Shown: in pieces, positions 25,501 through 37,400 of the stretch | Numbering within the stretch: position 1 is the first letter of the stretch | How the letters are laid out: every line of letters starts with the position of its first letter | From: Anarhynchus alexandrinus | Taxonomy: Eukaryota > Chordata > Aves > Charadriiformes > Charadriidae | Reading direction: 5' to 3' | DNA length: 64,000 nt | Assembly (NCBI GenBank): GCA_008711295.1 | Contig: VUYV01000123.1 | Location: 1,203,733-1,267,732 of the forward strand | Program-made: the position numbers and the translations under genes | Notes under the pieces: generated by a model | Database searches by the model: none | Told to the model about the DNA's origin: nothing | The model's input: only the letters and a program-made list of their open reading frames with translations

Positions 25501-27648
25501 CTTCCCCCTGAAATGTGAAGATTTGGGGAAGGGGAGAAGAAAAAAAAAAACAAAGAACTATTTACTTGAGTGGGAAAATATTATCCCCATTTTTCAGATG
25601 AAGAACTGAAGCATGGTTTTCAATTGGTTTGTCTACTGAGAGGTCTAGAGGGTGAAATGAGCTTGACATTTGAGAGACTGAGGGAAATTTCTTTATTTAC
25701 TGTTCTGAAGGGGAAGTAATACTCCGAGGATATGGACTAATACTTCTGAAAATGAAGCAGTAGACTTCTCACTCTGTTTTCCTGTAATGAAAACAGGAAA
25801 AAAAAAAATATATCTCAAATATCATTTTTAAAAGGGACTTATTAAAAAATAGTTTCTTAAGAAATGTGAAAAACAAAACAAAACAAAGCACTACTGTTCC
25901 TTAGCAGAAATAATAATTTGTAGTAACTAGCGTATTTTAAAGAGGTTTTTTGATTCATTCTTTTTTTCAGTTGTTTTACTAGTGTTCCCTTTTTTTTTTC
26001 TGCTCTAAGACATGTTTCATGCAATTATTCCCAAACTATCATTTTGCCATCCTAAGATTTCCTGTTAAATAACTGTCTTCCAGTTGTATATTTTTGTTGT
26101 TTTTATCTACCCATGCTTCATTTTTTTCTTGTTTTATATTCTTTGCTTTTTTAAATGCTTATACCTCAGTAATTTTTGACTACTTCTACTGTCTCTTCCT
26201 CACCTGCCCCCCTAATATCTCCACATAAACAAGTAATTACCACCCAGTCCTAAACAAAAGTTTTGTTCTAATTCTTTCTGTTCATAAAAAAGCATCCTTT
26301 CCTGGGAAAAGGAACTCTGGTAGAAGAGACGTCATTGTCAGAGACAAAGTATGAGAGTCAGAACCACCTCAGCATCAGTATGAGGAATTTTGTGTATCTC
26401 TTAAGATGGCTGATAAACACATAACTCATAAATTCATATTTCTCCTACCTTTTGCCACCTTTCCTTTTCTGGAATGACAGATATAAATCTTAGAAATCAT
26501 AATGAGCCTAAGGCCTGTGGAAATCCAGGTATTTTGAAGTCATTTCAGTTAAATTTCCTCAGAGAAAGACAATCAATAGAGTTCTAAAAAGTAGTTTAAT
26601 ATAGAAGAAAACGGTAACTCCAGTTCCTATATTAGTCTTTATTATGAACGAGTTTTAAAATGCTTATCCTGTTCTTGCCTCTGACTGAGAGTCTGACTAT
26701 TAATCTTAGTAAAGAGATGACTGGGGTTTTTTCTGTGTTTGTGCCGCACCTGTCCGAGGATAACTAGAGAGTTACTGTATTTCTTCACTGTCTTCCTTTT
26801 TGTTTTGAGAGTCAGAGGACAACTGAGCAGAAACCACTCTGGTTACAGCAATCTCTCTCTCTCCATCTTTTTAAAAATATAGCATAATTTTTGCAAGGTG
26901 AGTTATATCAAACTTACTGAAATCAAAACAAGCTGTTTCCATCATCTCATTAACTTCAGCATACTTTGCTTTAGAATCTAAATTTCAATTTCTCTCTAAT
27001 TGAGATTTAAATTGTACAGGCAAAGAAACCTGTATTTCCTCTAGGATAGTGAACTAAAGTCTAATTAGAGATTTCACTGCTATTGCTCTTTTTTACTAAA
27101 ATCCTTTGGTATTTCCTTGTAGCTCCATAAAGCCTGCTATATAATTGCAAGTGGTACAGCAAGTTCATTAACTAATTCCCTTAACACAATGGATTCCGTA
27201 TCATACTGACCTGCTGACTTATGTATGCTAAAATTTTCCAAATATTTTCTTATCTACTTTTAACAACAGCTATATTGACCTGGTCTTCATTAATTCTTAA
27301 TTATTCAGACAATTTTCATCGTAAGAGCACTTTAGAAAAAAACATATGTAGAAGCTTAGTTATTTTAGAATTAACATTGATTTTCTTACACTCATTATTA
27401 CTACGTTTAAGTTATCTCTACTGCCTTCCTAGCTCCCCAGATCTCATCTTCTGATTTGTTGGTGAACATTGCCTTGCTTTTTTTTCTCAATTTCCCTGGC
27501 AAGCATTAATTTAGGGAATGATGTTATCATGGAATATGGTCTCCTGAAACAGGAGCATGGAGATAGTCAAGATGATAAAAAATCCTTGATAACACATTTA
27601 TTTTGTAAACATGGGCTTTGCAGTTACATTAAAACAATGAAATAACTT

Positions 27649-27690
27649 CAGCATCCAACTGCGTCTATAAATTAATGTGATTGGATGCTG
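27649..27690. repeat. perfect 10-bp inverted repeat, 22-base spacer
   Basis: CAGCATCCAA at 27649-27658 is mirrored by TTGGATGCTG at 27681-27690. The spacer contains ATTAAT. It could form a hairpin or be a paired factor site. Confidence 0.85.
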
Positions 27691-29516
27691 CAGCACCCTG
27701 TTAACATTTTCTGGGTCAGATTTTGCCAATCATCTTAATGAGTGTAACTGTTCAATGTGAATAAGGTTTGCAAAATATGTCTCCAGTGGATTATAGCTCT
27801 ACCTAAGACAGGATCATTTTTTTCCCCGTCTCCTGTACTTTTCCCTCTCTTGCCTTCTCTTATGTTTCTTTATAGAAATCTAGGCAGGCTACTTAAGTCC
27901 ACTGCACATCTACTGCACAAAGCAGCAGTGTCACAAAAGCAAACTGGAAATCTGGTAATTTATTTTCTGCCTTTTAGTTTCCTCAGTTGCTCTACATTGC
28001 AAATTTTGGGAAGAAATATTCATATGCCAGACCCATGCTCACCCTGCCTGATGTTCTCGTCTCTGCTGGTGTTTTTCAGGACAGGATTTTTTATTTAGTT
28101 CTCATGCACCCTTTTACCCTTGCAGTGACAAGATACAGTGGTTTTATTTTGATTGCTTCCTGTGCAGCCATCTGTGGCTGTACCTAACATACTTTTTCTC
28201 AGTCTGCTTTATGGGCTACAGTCTGGTCTACATGGAAGAAAAATATGATTGCTCAAAGAGCATTTCTATCAGTGAAAAGCTGATAGTTATTTGTCTCTTT
28301 CATATATCTTACTGTGTATGCAATCATAACAAAACTTTCATTTTGGTTTTCTAATACTGTTTGGGGTCTGTTCCACAATGAAAATCCTTATCAGTCCTAG
28401 GAAATCACACTCCTTTTCTAAGATAATCAGCAAATAGAGAGTTGAAGTCTTCAGGAACATATGTGTGTATGTATACATTCATGCTCTACCAAGCAAACAT
28501 TTTTAACAGATCTTACAGTAATACTTGCAAGATACAGTATTAGTAAACAAGATGGCTGGGACTTACATATTATAGATCAGTTATTAATTGTGGTTTTGAG
28601 TCATAATTATAATAATAAAGCGTGTCTCTTTATTTTTATATAATTTGTATCATTTCAGTGAGATTATAAGTTATTTTAAGTAAATGCCCATACTATTTAG
28701 ACTCAATGCTAGAGAGCTGAACAAGGATTTGTAAATCACACTTAAACTTTTAGATACATGTTGCTCTTTAAGATTCAAATAGTAATGAAAGTTAAATAAT
28801 GATAAACAGGTAAATAATGTCTTCTCAGACAATACTTTTAGTCCAGTCTTAAAATAAGGACAAAAGTATAATACTTCAGGAGACACTCCGACTGTAATAA
28901 TTTTATAAATATATTGACACCTAAAGTCCTTGAAATAAGTGGTTTGATCAATGAAAATGTTTTTTGCATTATTTTATTAAGAAATCTTGCAAATTGAGAA
29001 CAGATAAAAGAGTTTTAGGAGGCTAAGTAGACTTAATAAGAAAAAGAAAAAACCCCCACAAAACTATTGAGTTTTATAACTCATTTTAAATTTGCATCCT
29101 ATCTCTCAAGCAAAGTAATCCAGTCTAGAATTATTTTTTCCATACTGAAAAAAATATTTCTGAGCCTTCCAGTCCTTACTCTTGTTAAGACAGGGACCAA
29201 TACCTGGTCAATTTAAGAAAAAAAGAGATATATATATGTATCTATATGTGAGTGGTTGAACTATATTTTTAATTGTTTATTATATTCTAGAAAGGCTGCA
29301 AAATTTTTGGTTGTTAACTTTGAACCACTCCTGTCAAAACCAGAAATATTTTAATTATTAATGCATATTTGGAAGTGCAAGCTCTTAAAAAACTAAATGA
29401 CTTTTTGATATTGAAATCCCAACAAAGTACTTATTTATTTTTCTCTACCCAAATATATGCCCAATAAATGAAGGCAACTTAAACACAAAAACTAAATAAC
29501 TCACTTAAATTTTACA

Positions 29517-30473
29517 GTGGAAACCAGGGACCCATGCTGTTTTTATCTTTGTTGGTGACATGGGTGTTGGGATGGAGTGCACCCACAGCAAGTTTGCCCA
29601 TGACACCAAGCTGTGTGGTGAGGTAGATGTTGGAGGGGAGGGATGGCATCCAGAGGGAGCTGGACAGGCTTGAGAGGTGCACCGCCTGTGCAAACCTCAT
29701 GAAGTTCAACAAGGCCAAGTGCAAGGTCCTACACCTGGATCGGGGCAATCCCATGCACAAACACAGGCTGTGTGGAGTATGTATTGAGAGCAGCCCTGAG
29801 GAGAAGGACTTGGGGGTGTTGGCTGATGAGAAACTCAACATGAGCTGACAATGTGTACTTGCAGCCCAGAAGGCCAACCGTATCCTGGGCTGCATCAAAA
29901 GAAGTGTGGCCAGCAGGTCGAGGGATGTGATTCTGCTGTTCAACTCTGCTTTAATGAGACCCCACCTGGAGTACTGCACCCAGATCTGGAGCCCCCAACA
30001 TAAGAAGGACATGAACCTATTAGAGTGAGTCCAGAGGAAGGCCACAAAGACGATCAGAGGGTTGAAACACCTCTACTATGAAGACAGGCTGAGAGAGTTG
30101 GGGTTGTTCAGCCTGGAAAAAGAAAGCTCTGGGGACATCTTCTTGCAGCGTTTCAGTACCTAGAGGGGGCCTGGAAGAAGGCTGGAGAGGGACTCTCACA
30201 AGGGCGATTAGTGATCAGATGAGGGGTAATGGCTTCAGACTGGAAAAGGGTAGATTTAGACTAGATATTAGGAAAAAAAATCACTATGAGGTTGGTGAGG
30301 CACTGGAACAGGTTGTCCAGGGAAGTTTTGGATATCTCATCCCTGGAAGTGTTCAAGGCCAGGCTGGATGAGGCTTTGAGCAACTTGGTCTAGTGGGAGG
30401 TGTCCCTGCCTATGGCGGGAGGATCATCAAGGTCCCTTCCAACCTAAACCATTCTGATTCTATGATTCCGTGA
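29517..30473 (+). mobile_element. CR1 LINE, plus strand, decayed
   Basis: 5'-truncated CR1 starting in the reverse transcriptase just before the GDM block. It retains a mutated FADD region (KFAHDTKL near 29591-29613), then [20 protein letters not shown] near 29658-29720 and [19 protein letters not shown] ending at a TGA near 29846. The remainder is frameshifted: [23 protein letters not shown], then a C-terminal segment. The 3' UTR and octamer tail (ATTCTGATTCTATGATTCCG) end at about 30473. The long opposite-strand frames here are shadows of this element. Confidence 0.93.
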
Positions 30474-31246
30474 TATCACAGACCTCTTAAATATTGTTTG
30501 TGTGCTATCTTTAACATTTGACAATTTTATAAAGTGAAAGTGGAATTTGCATTCAGAATAGAGTTGCTTAAACCTACCAGTGCTTCCCATAATAAGGAAA
30601 GAGTGACATCAATTTGTTTTTTTTGTTTTCCTGAAAAGGAAAAACCCTTGAACCCTTTCATGATTTCATTTTCTTTACAATAAATTAGAATAGATTATAG
30701 ATTCCACACAATTCTATTTTGTATAACAGGAGGTAAAAAATGAAAAATGACAAAATTGAAAACTTCTTTTGAAGAGACAGTCTTAAGAGTTGAATACATT
30801 TGTAGTACTTTTGTTGAGCTAAATTATACCAGTATGTGTTTATTACACTTGCATAAGAAATTATTACGAAACCATGCAAACAGTTCCAACTAACAGACTC
30901 TGCAATGGGATTACTCAAAAGATTAGTTTTCATTTTGATTAAGTCAAGTCTACTTCATGTAAACAAAATGGAATTTTATAGTAAACAAATGTCAAAATCA
31001 ATGAACAAGGATGAGGAAATGAAATAACCATTTTTTCACTTCAGACAATATATTGCAGAAACCTATTAAATTTAATTACTTATTAAATTGGATAACAGAG
31101 TTAATATCAAGTCCTGCAATTTGGCGGTAATAATATTTGGTGATTTATAGTTATGTAATTATGTAAATACACATGGAAATATGCATTGACTCACACACAG
31201 AAATCTATATAAAAAATAAAACAAACAACAAAACCCAAAAACCTTT
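30474..31246. other. AT-rich unique DNA, no gene seen
   Basis: Nothing recognisable as a gene or repeat. Confidence 0.6.
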
Positions 31247-31249
31247 AAG

Positions 31250-31786
31250 TGGTGAGTTGTCCCTAGCCAGCAGATAAACCCCCACCCAGTTGTCCACTCC
31301 CTCCCCTCCAGTGGAATGGAGGACAAAATCAGAAAAGCAAAAGTGAAAAAATCTGTATGTTGAGACAAAGACAGTTAACAAGTGAAGGGGAAAATTGGAA
31401 AAACAAGTGATGCAAGAATAGTCACCCACCATCTCCCACCAGCAGACTGATGTCCAGCCAACCTCTGAGCAACAGCAACCTTGGATCACAACACTCCCTA
31501 CACATCCAGTTTTACTGCTTAAGCATGATGTCATGTGGTATGGAATATCTCTTTGGTCAGTTGGGGTCACCTGTCCCAGCTGTGTCCCCTCCCAACCCCC
31601 TGCAAACCCCCATCCCACTTACTGGAGGGCAAAGTGGGAAAAAGATGACCTTGATGCTGTGCAAGCACTGCTCAGCAAGAGTCAAAACACTGATGTATCA
31701 ACACTGTTTTAGTCACAAGTCCAAAACACACCCCCACACAGGCTGCTATGAAGAAAATTAACTTAATCCCATTCAGACCCAGTACA
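31250..31786 (-). mobile_element. avian ERV solo LTR, minus strand
   Basis: Same LTR family as the 16.4 kb copy, inverted. Its 5' end is at 31786 (minus-strand TGTACTGGGTCTG), followed by the GTTAATTTTCTTC block. The GATATTCCATACCACATGA block, CTGTCTTTGTCTCAACATA, a CCATTCCACTGGAGGGGAGG-type tail and a 3' end near 31250 come next. The TATA box and ATTAAA signal seen at 16.4 kb are mutated here (the TATA position reads CAGTAAA), so the promoter is probably dead. AAGTG occurs at 31247-31251 and at 31787-31791, a possible 5-bp target-site duplication if the LTR edge is placed at 31252. Confidence 0.88.
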
Positions 31787-31791
31787 AAGTG

Positions 31792-33770
31792 TCTGCTGTT
31801 AATACTGTGTGTTCAACTTTAGATAATTAACATTTCAGAATATCTGGTTTTAGTACTTTTAGGGTGAAGAGTCATATTTAGTCTTGGTTATAATTACAAA
31901 TACTACTGAAAATTCTGTAGCAGTTTTTCTCATTGGTAAAAAGACATCTACTCACCCTATGGCTTCCTCCTAACACTTTGGTATTGACTGTGTGCTTAAA
32001 ATTGGTAGACAAATCATCTGTAGTAGAAGGACACAGGGTTTGCACTGATTTAACAGTACAGGGTCAAGATTATCTGGACTTGGCCTGACCTGAGCTGGTT
32101 TGAGATTGTTTAGCTGTAATTACAGTTGCCTAGCAATCAGGTAAGTATTTTCTAAGTTTGTTTTAGTTTAATTTTGGTTCATGAAGAAAACAAGTAGTTA
32201 TTCTGTGTTGGCTGAACTGTCTGACTCCAGAATAAATTGTGGCACGCAAGAATGCAAATGTAGGATGATATCAGAGGTCCCAGGCTACAGAAATGCAGCC
32301 TTGTATAGTTCAGGTGAAACCAGTTTTCGAGATGAGAGAGTAGTGAAATGGAATGATTGAGAACCAATGAAAAGATAGAGCATGTAGATGTACTGTTTTC
32401 AGATAACATTAAAAAAACCCCATGCAGTCTCAAGACTGAGGAAGAAACCACCAACATCACTCTCTTCCTGCTGGAGGAGAGGAAGAAACTCCTACCATGA
32501 ACATCACCTGGCAAATCTTAGAGGATGCTGATGACTGGCTTTTGCCCTCTCTGACTGAAATCAACACCCTTATGACTCAGAGAAACACTGGAAATTAGAA
32601 CATAACACCAGAAAAGCGGTAGACAGCATGAAGGTTTTCTTCCATATAAGAGTTTTAACTGTATTATTAATGAGGCTTTTTTTTGTATAAAATGGGGTTA
32701 TGAGTATACATTACTGACACTGGACTAATAATTTGGACAATTAGACTGTCAAAATTTTCATCATATCAATAATAAACTCTTGACTTCCTGTATCAAGTGT
32801 GTTCCACTTTTGTCCACTAAGAGATTTCAAGCACAACAAATTGCATGAATCCATGGTATAAATATGGTTAAAATTCAACTCTTCTCCAGCATCCAGTTGC
32901 CTAAACTCCAATACTATACTGTATTTTTTGTCATATATTTCCTGTCATCTTATTTATTGAATACCTTTTTCTCCCATAACAATTTCTTTTTTTTAAAAAG
33001 TAACCCTCAGGAAACAGTGTCATTTACTCAGCTTCTAGAAATTCTACAGCAATTTCTTTTCTTGGGAAGAGTCTTTTCCGAGCACTAAATTAAAGAAAGG
33101 ATCTGGCAGATAAGTCATTCCATGAATGTCACAACTGTCAATGCCTAGTTTCTTTTGGATTAGTGTTCTTGAACTGATTGAATTAGTAGGGCTATACTCA
33201 TAAGTAATGCTATCAGCATGAAGAAAATATCTCCTCACACTGAGAATTTTGGTGACAAAAGGCAAACTTCTACATTTGACAGAATAAATCAACCAATGAT
33301 GCCTGTCCTCTACCTGGCTATCTACTTGCATAAAATATATAACAATCTATTTATCTTTGAAGCCTCTATATGTCTATCAATTTTCCTTGGAATATTAAGA
33401 TGTTTAATAGGGAGGGTCCTTACTGACTTGTGGTCTTTGGATGTAAATATATATATCCAAGCTAGTTCTCCCAGTTTTCTGTAAAGCTGTTGGAGATGAA
33501 TAGGCATGATTTTTTTTTTGTGCAATTTAACTTATCCTAACGTAGTCATCTAAAAAGGTGAGAGGATTTGTGCTCTAAACCAAGTCATTCTCTACACTGT
33601 AAAAGAAACATGATAAGATGTACAGTCTTCTACTGTCTGGACTACTAGTGTAACTGCTAATGGTGGCATCATCCTTCACATGAATCAGACACTGACAAAA
33701 GAGGTTTAAAATCTTTCTGTGGCTTTCACAAATATTTGCTCAGGAACTGTAGTGCTTTGGAAACATGAGA
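31792..33770. other. unique DNA, no gene seen
   Basis: No recognised repeat or exon. The largest frame (111 codons on the minus strand, 32179-32514) has no family motif. Confidence 0.6.
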
Positions 33771-33819
33771 TTGTAGAATAATTCAGGTGGGAAGTGACCT
33801 CAGAACTTTTCTAATTCTG

Positions 33820-33849
33820 CTCAAAACTTTAGGACTCAAAACTTTAGGA
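33820..33849. repeat. 15-bp tandem duplication at a CR1 5' junction
   Basis: CTCAAAACTTTAGGA occurs twice head-to-tail (33820-33834 and 33835-33849). It spans host CR1 sequence plus the first bases of the inserted CR1, so it arose during or after that insertion. Confidence 0.95.
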
Positions 33850-34066
33850 AGAAGTTTTTCACTTTAAGGGTGGTAAGGCACTGGAACAGGTTGCCCAGAG
33901 AGGTTGTTGAGGTCCCATCCCTGGAGGTGTTCAAGGCCAGGCTGGACGTGGCCTTGGGCAGCCTGGTCTAGTGGGAGGTGTCCCTGCCTATGGCAGGGGG
34001 GTTGGAACTCGATGATCTTCAAGGTCCTTTCCAACCTAAACCATTCTATGATTCTATGATTCTATG
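33843..34066 (+). mobile_element. short CR1 LINE nested in an older CR1
   Basis: Only about 224 bases: the end of ORF2 (GGAAGAAG, then GGCACTGGAACAGGTTGCCC coding for HWNRLP) plus the 3' UTR and three ATTCTATG units ending at 34066. AAAAC directly flanks both ends (33838-33842 and 34067-34071), a plausible short target-site duplication. Immediately 5' is a 15-base tandem duplication. Confidence 0.92.
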
Positions 34067-34410
34067 AAAACAGGGGCAGCTATGAGGTCAGACCAGGTTG
34101 CTTAGGGTTTTGTCCAGCCAGGACATGAAGACCTCCAAGGACAAAGACTGCACAACCTCTCCAGGCAACATGTTCTACCACTTTACTCTCCTCATGGGGA
34201 AAAAGCTTTTCTTTAAATTCAATCCAAGTCTGCCTTGTGCCTATTTATGCCCATTATCTCTCGTCCTCCAACTCACACTACTGTGAAGAGCCTGCCTCCG
34301 TGCCCTTGATGAGCTTTCCTAACACAGCAAGTGCTACAGTCCCAACCATCCCAGCAGCCCTCTGCTGAACTTGTCCCAGTGTGTATCAATGTCTTTCTTC
34401 TGTTGGGGGT

Positions 34411-37400
34411 ACGTGAAGATCAAACAAGACATAAACATCTGCCTTTATTTATCTACTTTCACTGAACTATTGAACAACTCAGGAGTGCTTTGTGACATCT
34501 AAGTTTTAAACAGTTTTACCTGTTTCTTCTATGCAAAAATTCATTCATTCAAGCTCACTGGTCTTGAATTAATTTTATTCTGAGTTTTCTGTTCACAGCT
34601 GAATCTCAAAGTAAAATTTAGGGTGATGTAAGCCCCAGCAGATTAAACCCCTCTGCATAAAAAACCTTCTGATTTTTCAACAGCTGTAGACAGAAATGGA
34701 GAATTTTTTTCATTGCTTCATTAAAGCTTACCAGCTGTATTTCCAATATTTGACTTTTAAATTTCCAAATACCATCTCTTTCTTTCCCAAATTTCCTTCA
34801 CTAATTACAGACACAGGATAAATTTTCTAATTATACTTAACATCTTATAGTGGTATATTTACCAACACAGACAGCTTCTTTTAACATATGGTTCATTTAC
34901 CTGGTGTTATTAGCACATTGTAAATATATTAAATACCCATGGTCAATAGTCATTTGAATCACTCAGACTTCATTTATTCAGTCACCTTATATTCACACAT
35001 TTCTGAGACTGTTCTTTAAACAGAACATTTTTTTTCTTTTTTTTTTTCCCCTCTTCTGCAGTATCCAGTGTGTGTGTGAGTGCCATGCTATTTACAAGAC
35101 AGACAGTCTTATAGATGTAGGGAAAATATTTGTCTATATGTACACCCTTTGGAAAGATCATTGCTTGAAAAAGTCTTTGATAGGACCACACAGTACTGTA
35201 AAAGGACATTTCACAGGACTTTTCCTTTTCAGATAGAATACTGATAAATCAGATGTATCGCCTCCAGAACATTTCAGTCATGGTTAAATAAAAAAGCTGA
35301 GTTAGGAAAAAAAAAAGACAGTTAAGCATGTATATGTATTTGCTGCATCTCTTTATAGCAACAAGAAAGTCCTTTTAGAAATTGAATAGTTATGTAGTGA
35401 TTGATAAATATGGACCTCTGTCTTTCACTGAAAGCTCAACACTGAAGGCAGTGGCAACCGACCTTCTTCACAGTCTGTATTTTCACCATTTAAATAAAAG
35501 TACTGTGATTTCAAAAGCTATTTATATCTGGGTTTGAGAAGAAGATTTTTTTTGGAAGAATTTATTTCCTCTGGGCATTTTCATCTGTTCTTAACAGAAA
35601 CAAAATTATATACTTTGAGATTAATATAAAGCTTCCATTTAAATTAGCTCTTGTCCTTAAATTAATGGCATATGTAAGTTACAACATTTTGAATCTTATA
35701 TTTCCTATCAGAGTGAATTCTAGAGCAGGGTTATAACTCTTGTTATTTTCAGTTTCAGGCTTGTAGGTCAAGGACTTTGAGAAGTTGTGGAGCAGACCGC
35801 ATAAACAGCTTTATTGAAAATATTTTTCAGCAAATTATTACTAACAGTTATGTAGTAAAATTATGTAACTCTCTAGGGCTATGTAATACAGCAAGCAGCT
35901 TTACTGCTACTGCCAGTTTGGCTTGATTTCTTCAGGGAAATGAGTCTTACTGTCCTCTTTGATCTCTGGATACTCCACGCAGATTATGACTTTCTTTGTC
36001 TATTCTTACTTTTTAGATACAAGCAAAGCTCAGCTTAATATAATTGCAGTGGAGGTCTTTCAAAGATCAACAATTTCTTTTTTCCAACACAAGTTACATA
36101 TATGCAAACATTGTCAGTTTTTAAATTTGTTACTTAATGTTATGCAATCAACTTATTTAGATAGTTTATTTTTTGGGGTTTTCTGTTCATGGAGATGGAT
36201 CAGACACATTAAAATACAAAATTTATGCTCATTTGCTGTATATGGAATACAGTTTTGATCACTGAGACTAAGCAAATGATTGCATTGCCAGTATTTAATT
36301 TAGAAAAACAAAATGTGACTAATTCTGGTTTTAGACAAGATTTGCACATAATTTTCTATGGAAATCCTAAAACTAAATAGGAGTTCTCCACAAGACTTCT
36401 GCTGAAGACCTAGTGAGATTTCCTCAGTACTCCAGGAGTTAAAGGTTCTAGGTAAGCACCTTGTGTATTGGTTATGCACTGAATGACAGACTCAAGAGGA
36501 GCACAGGGTGTACCTCTGGGCCTTGGTAATGATGCAGACATCTGACATAAAAGTGAAGATGGGAATAAGGAGGTGACCTGAGAAGCAGGTGAAAGATATG
36601 AAAAAAATCCTCTTCCTGGAGAAATACGTTTGTGCTGAAATATTATGCTACCAAAATAATGGCAACTGTAGGGAAATCGGGGATGCAAGAAATCCTAGAA
36701 TCAAATTTGAATTGGTTTCTTAAGGCTAAAATTTTCTGAAGTAAGTGATTAAATCAAAACTTCAGTAGATTTTATCTTATGTTTTTCTAAGGATCTACTT
36801 GAAGCAACATTGAGGAAAAATACATAACCCTCTGTTTTCTGGATATTAAAAAAGTTGTCTGTCAGAGTCCTGAGAGCAGCAAGAGGCTCTAGCTGACCTG
36901 ACCAGCCTATAACTGTGTTTTTCCATAATTCTTTTTAACATCTTCCCCAGGGTTTGTCTGCTTGTGTAGAAAGCCAGCTATGATATAGTGCAGCTGTGTG
37001 ACCTTGGATCAGACCTCTATAAATACAGATAAATTTCCAGAAAAAGCACTCAGAAGTAGAAAGTGATATACTACGGGAAAGCTTCCAGATGCCTCCACTG
37101 GGTTTCTATTTGTGTAACTTCTGCCTATTGACCTAAGTGTTGCATTTAGTCTCAGGCTCTCAGTCCTTGCCTGAGCTACATCAGAGGTGCGCTGTGCCAG
37201 TGATTTGAGTTCCTGGCCTGGTTTCAGACATAAACCAAGCACCATGGAGTAAGTCCCTCAGTCTGTGCAGGAAATACCTGGGGTTCTGGTGGGAGGTTTG
37301 GGGTTTTTATTTTTATTTATTTCACTTATAAAGATGACCAAAATAAAATCAGCAGGCATGAGTAGCCAACATACAAACACATATCTTCCTAAGTTCTGCT

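Larger units (their letters stand above)
19346..29516. other. about 10 kb of unique AT-rich DNA without recognised repeats
   Basis: No CR1, LTR, RNA gene or convincing exon is recognised. Parts around 20250-20560, 23330-23840 and 27000-27750 look less decayed: they hold scattered CpGs or clusters of TAATTA-like homeodomain core sites. That makes conserved noncoding function possible but unproved. A T-rich tandem motif lies at 22533-22578. Open frames (largest 113 codons at 27757-28098) show no family motif. Confidence 0.6.
33771..34410 (-). mobile_element. CR1 LINE, minus strand, split by a nested CR1
   Basis: The outer, older CR1. Its 3' UTR occupies 33771-33842 (ATTCAGGTGGGAAGTGACCT on the plus strand). 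It resumes at 34067 with GGGGCAGCTATGAGGTCAGA and runs back through ORF2 C-terminal remnants to about 34410. The two halves would join at the AAAAC present on both sides of the inner element. It is dead, with frameshifts throughout. Confidence 0.87.

Noticed and set aside
29512..30045. 177-codon minus-strand open frame
   Set aside because: It is the antisense shadow of the plus-strand CR1 at 29517-30473; its composition mirrors the CR1 coding strand.
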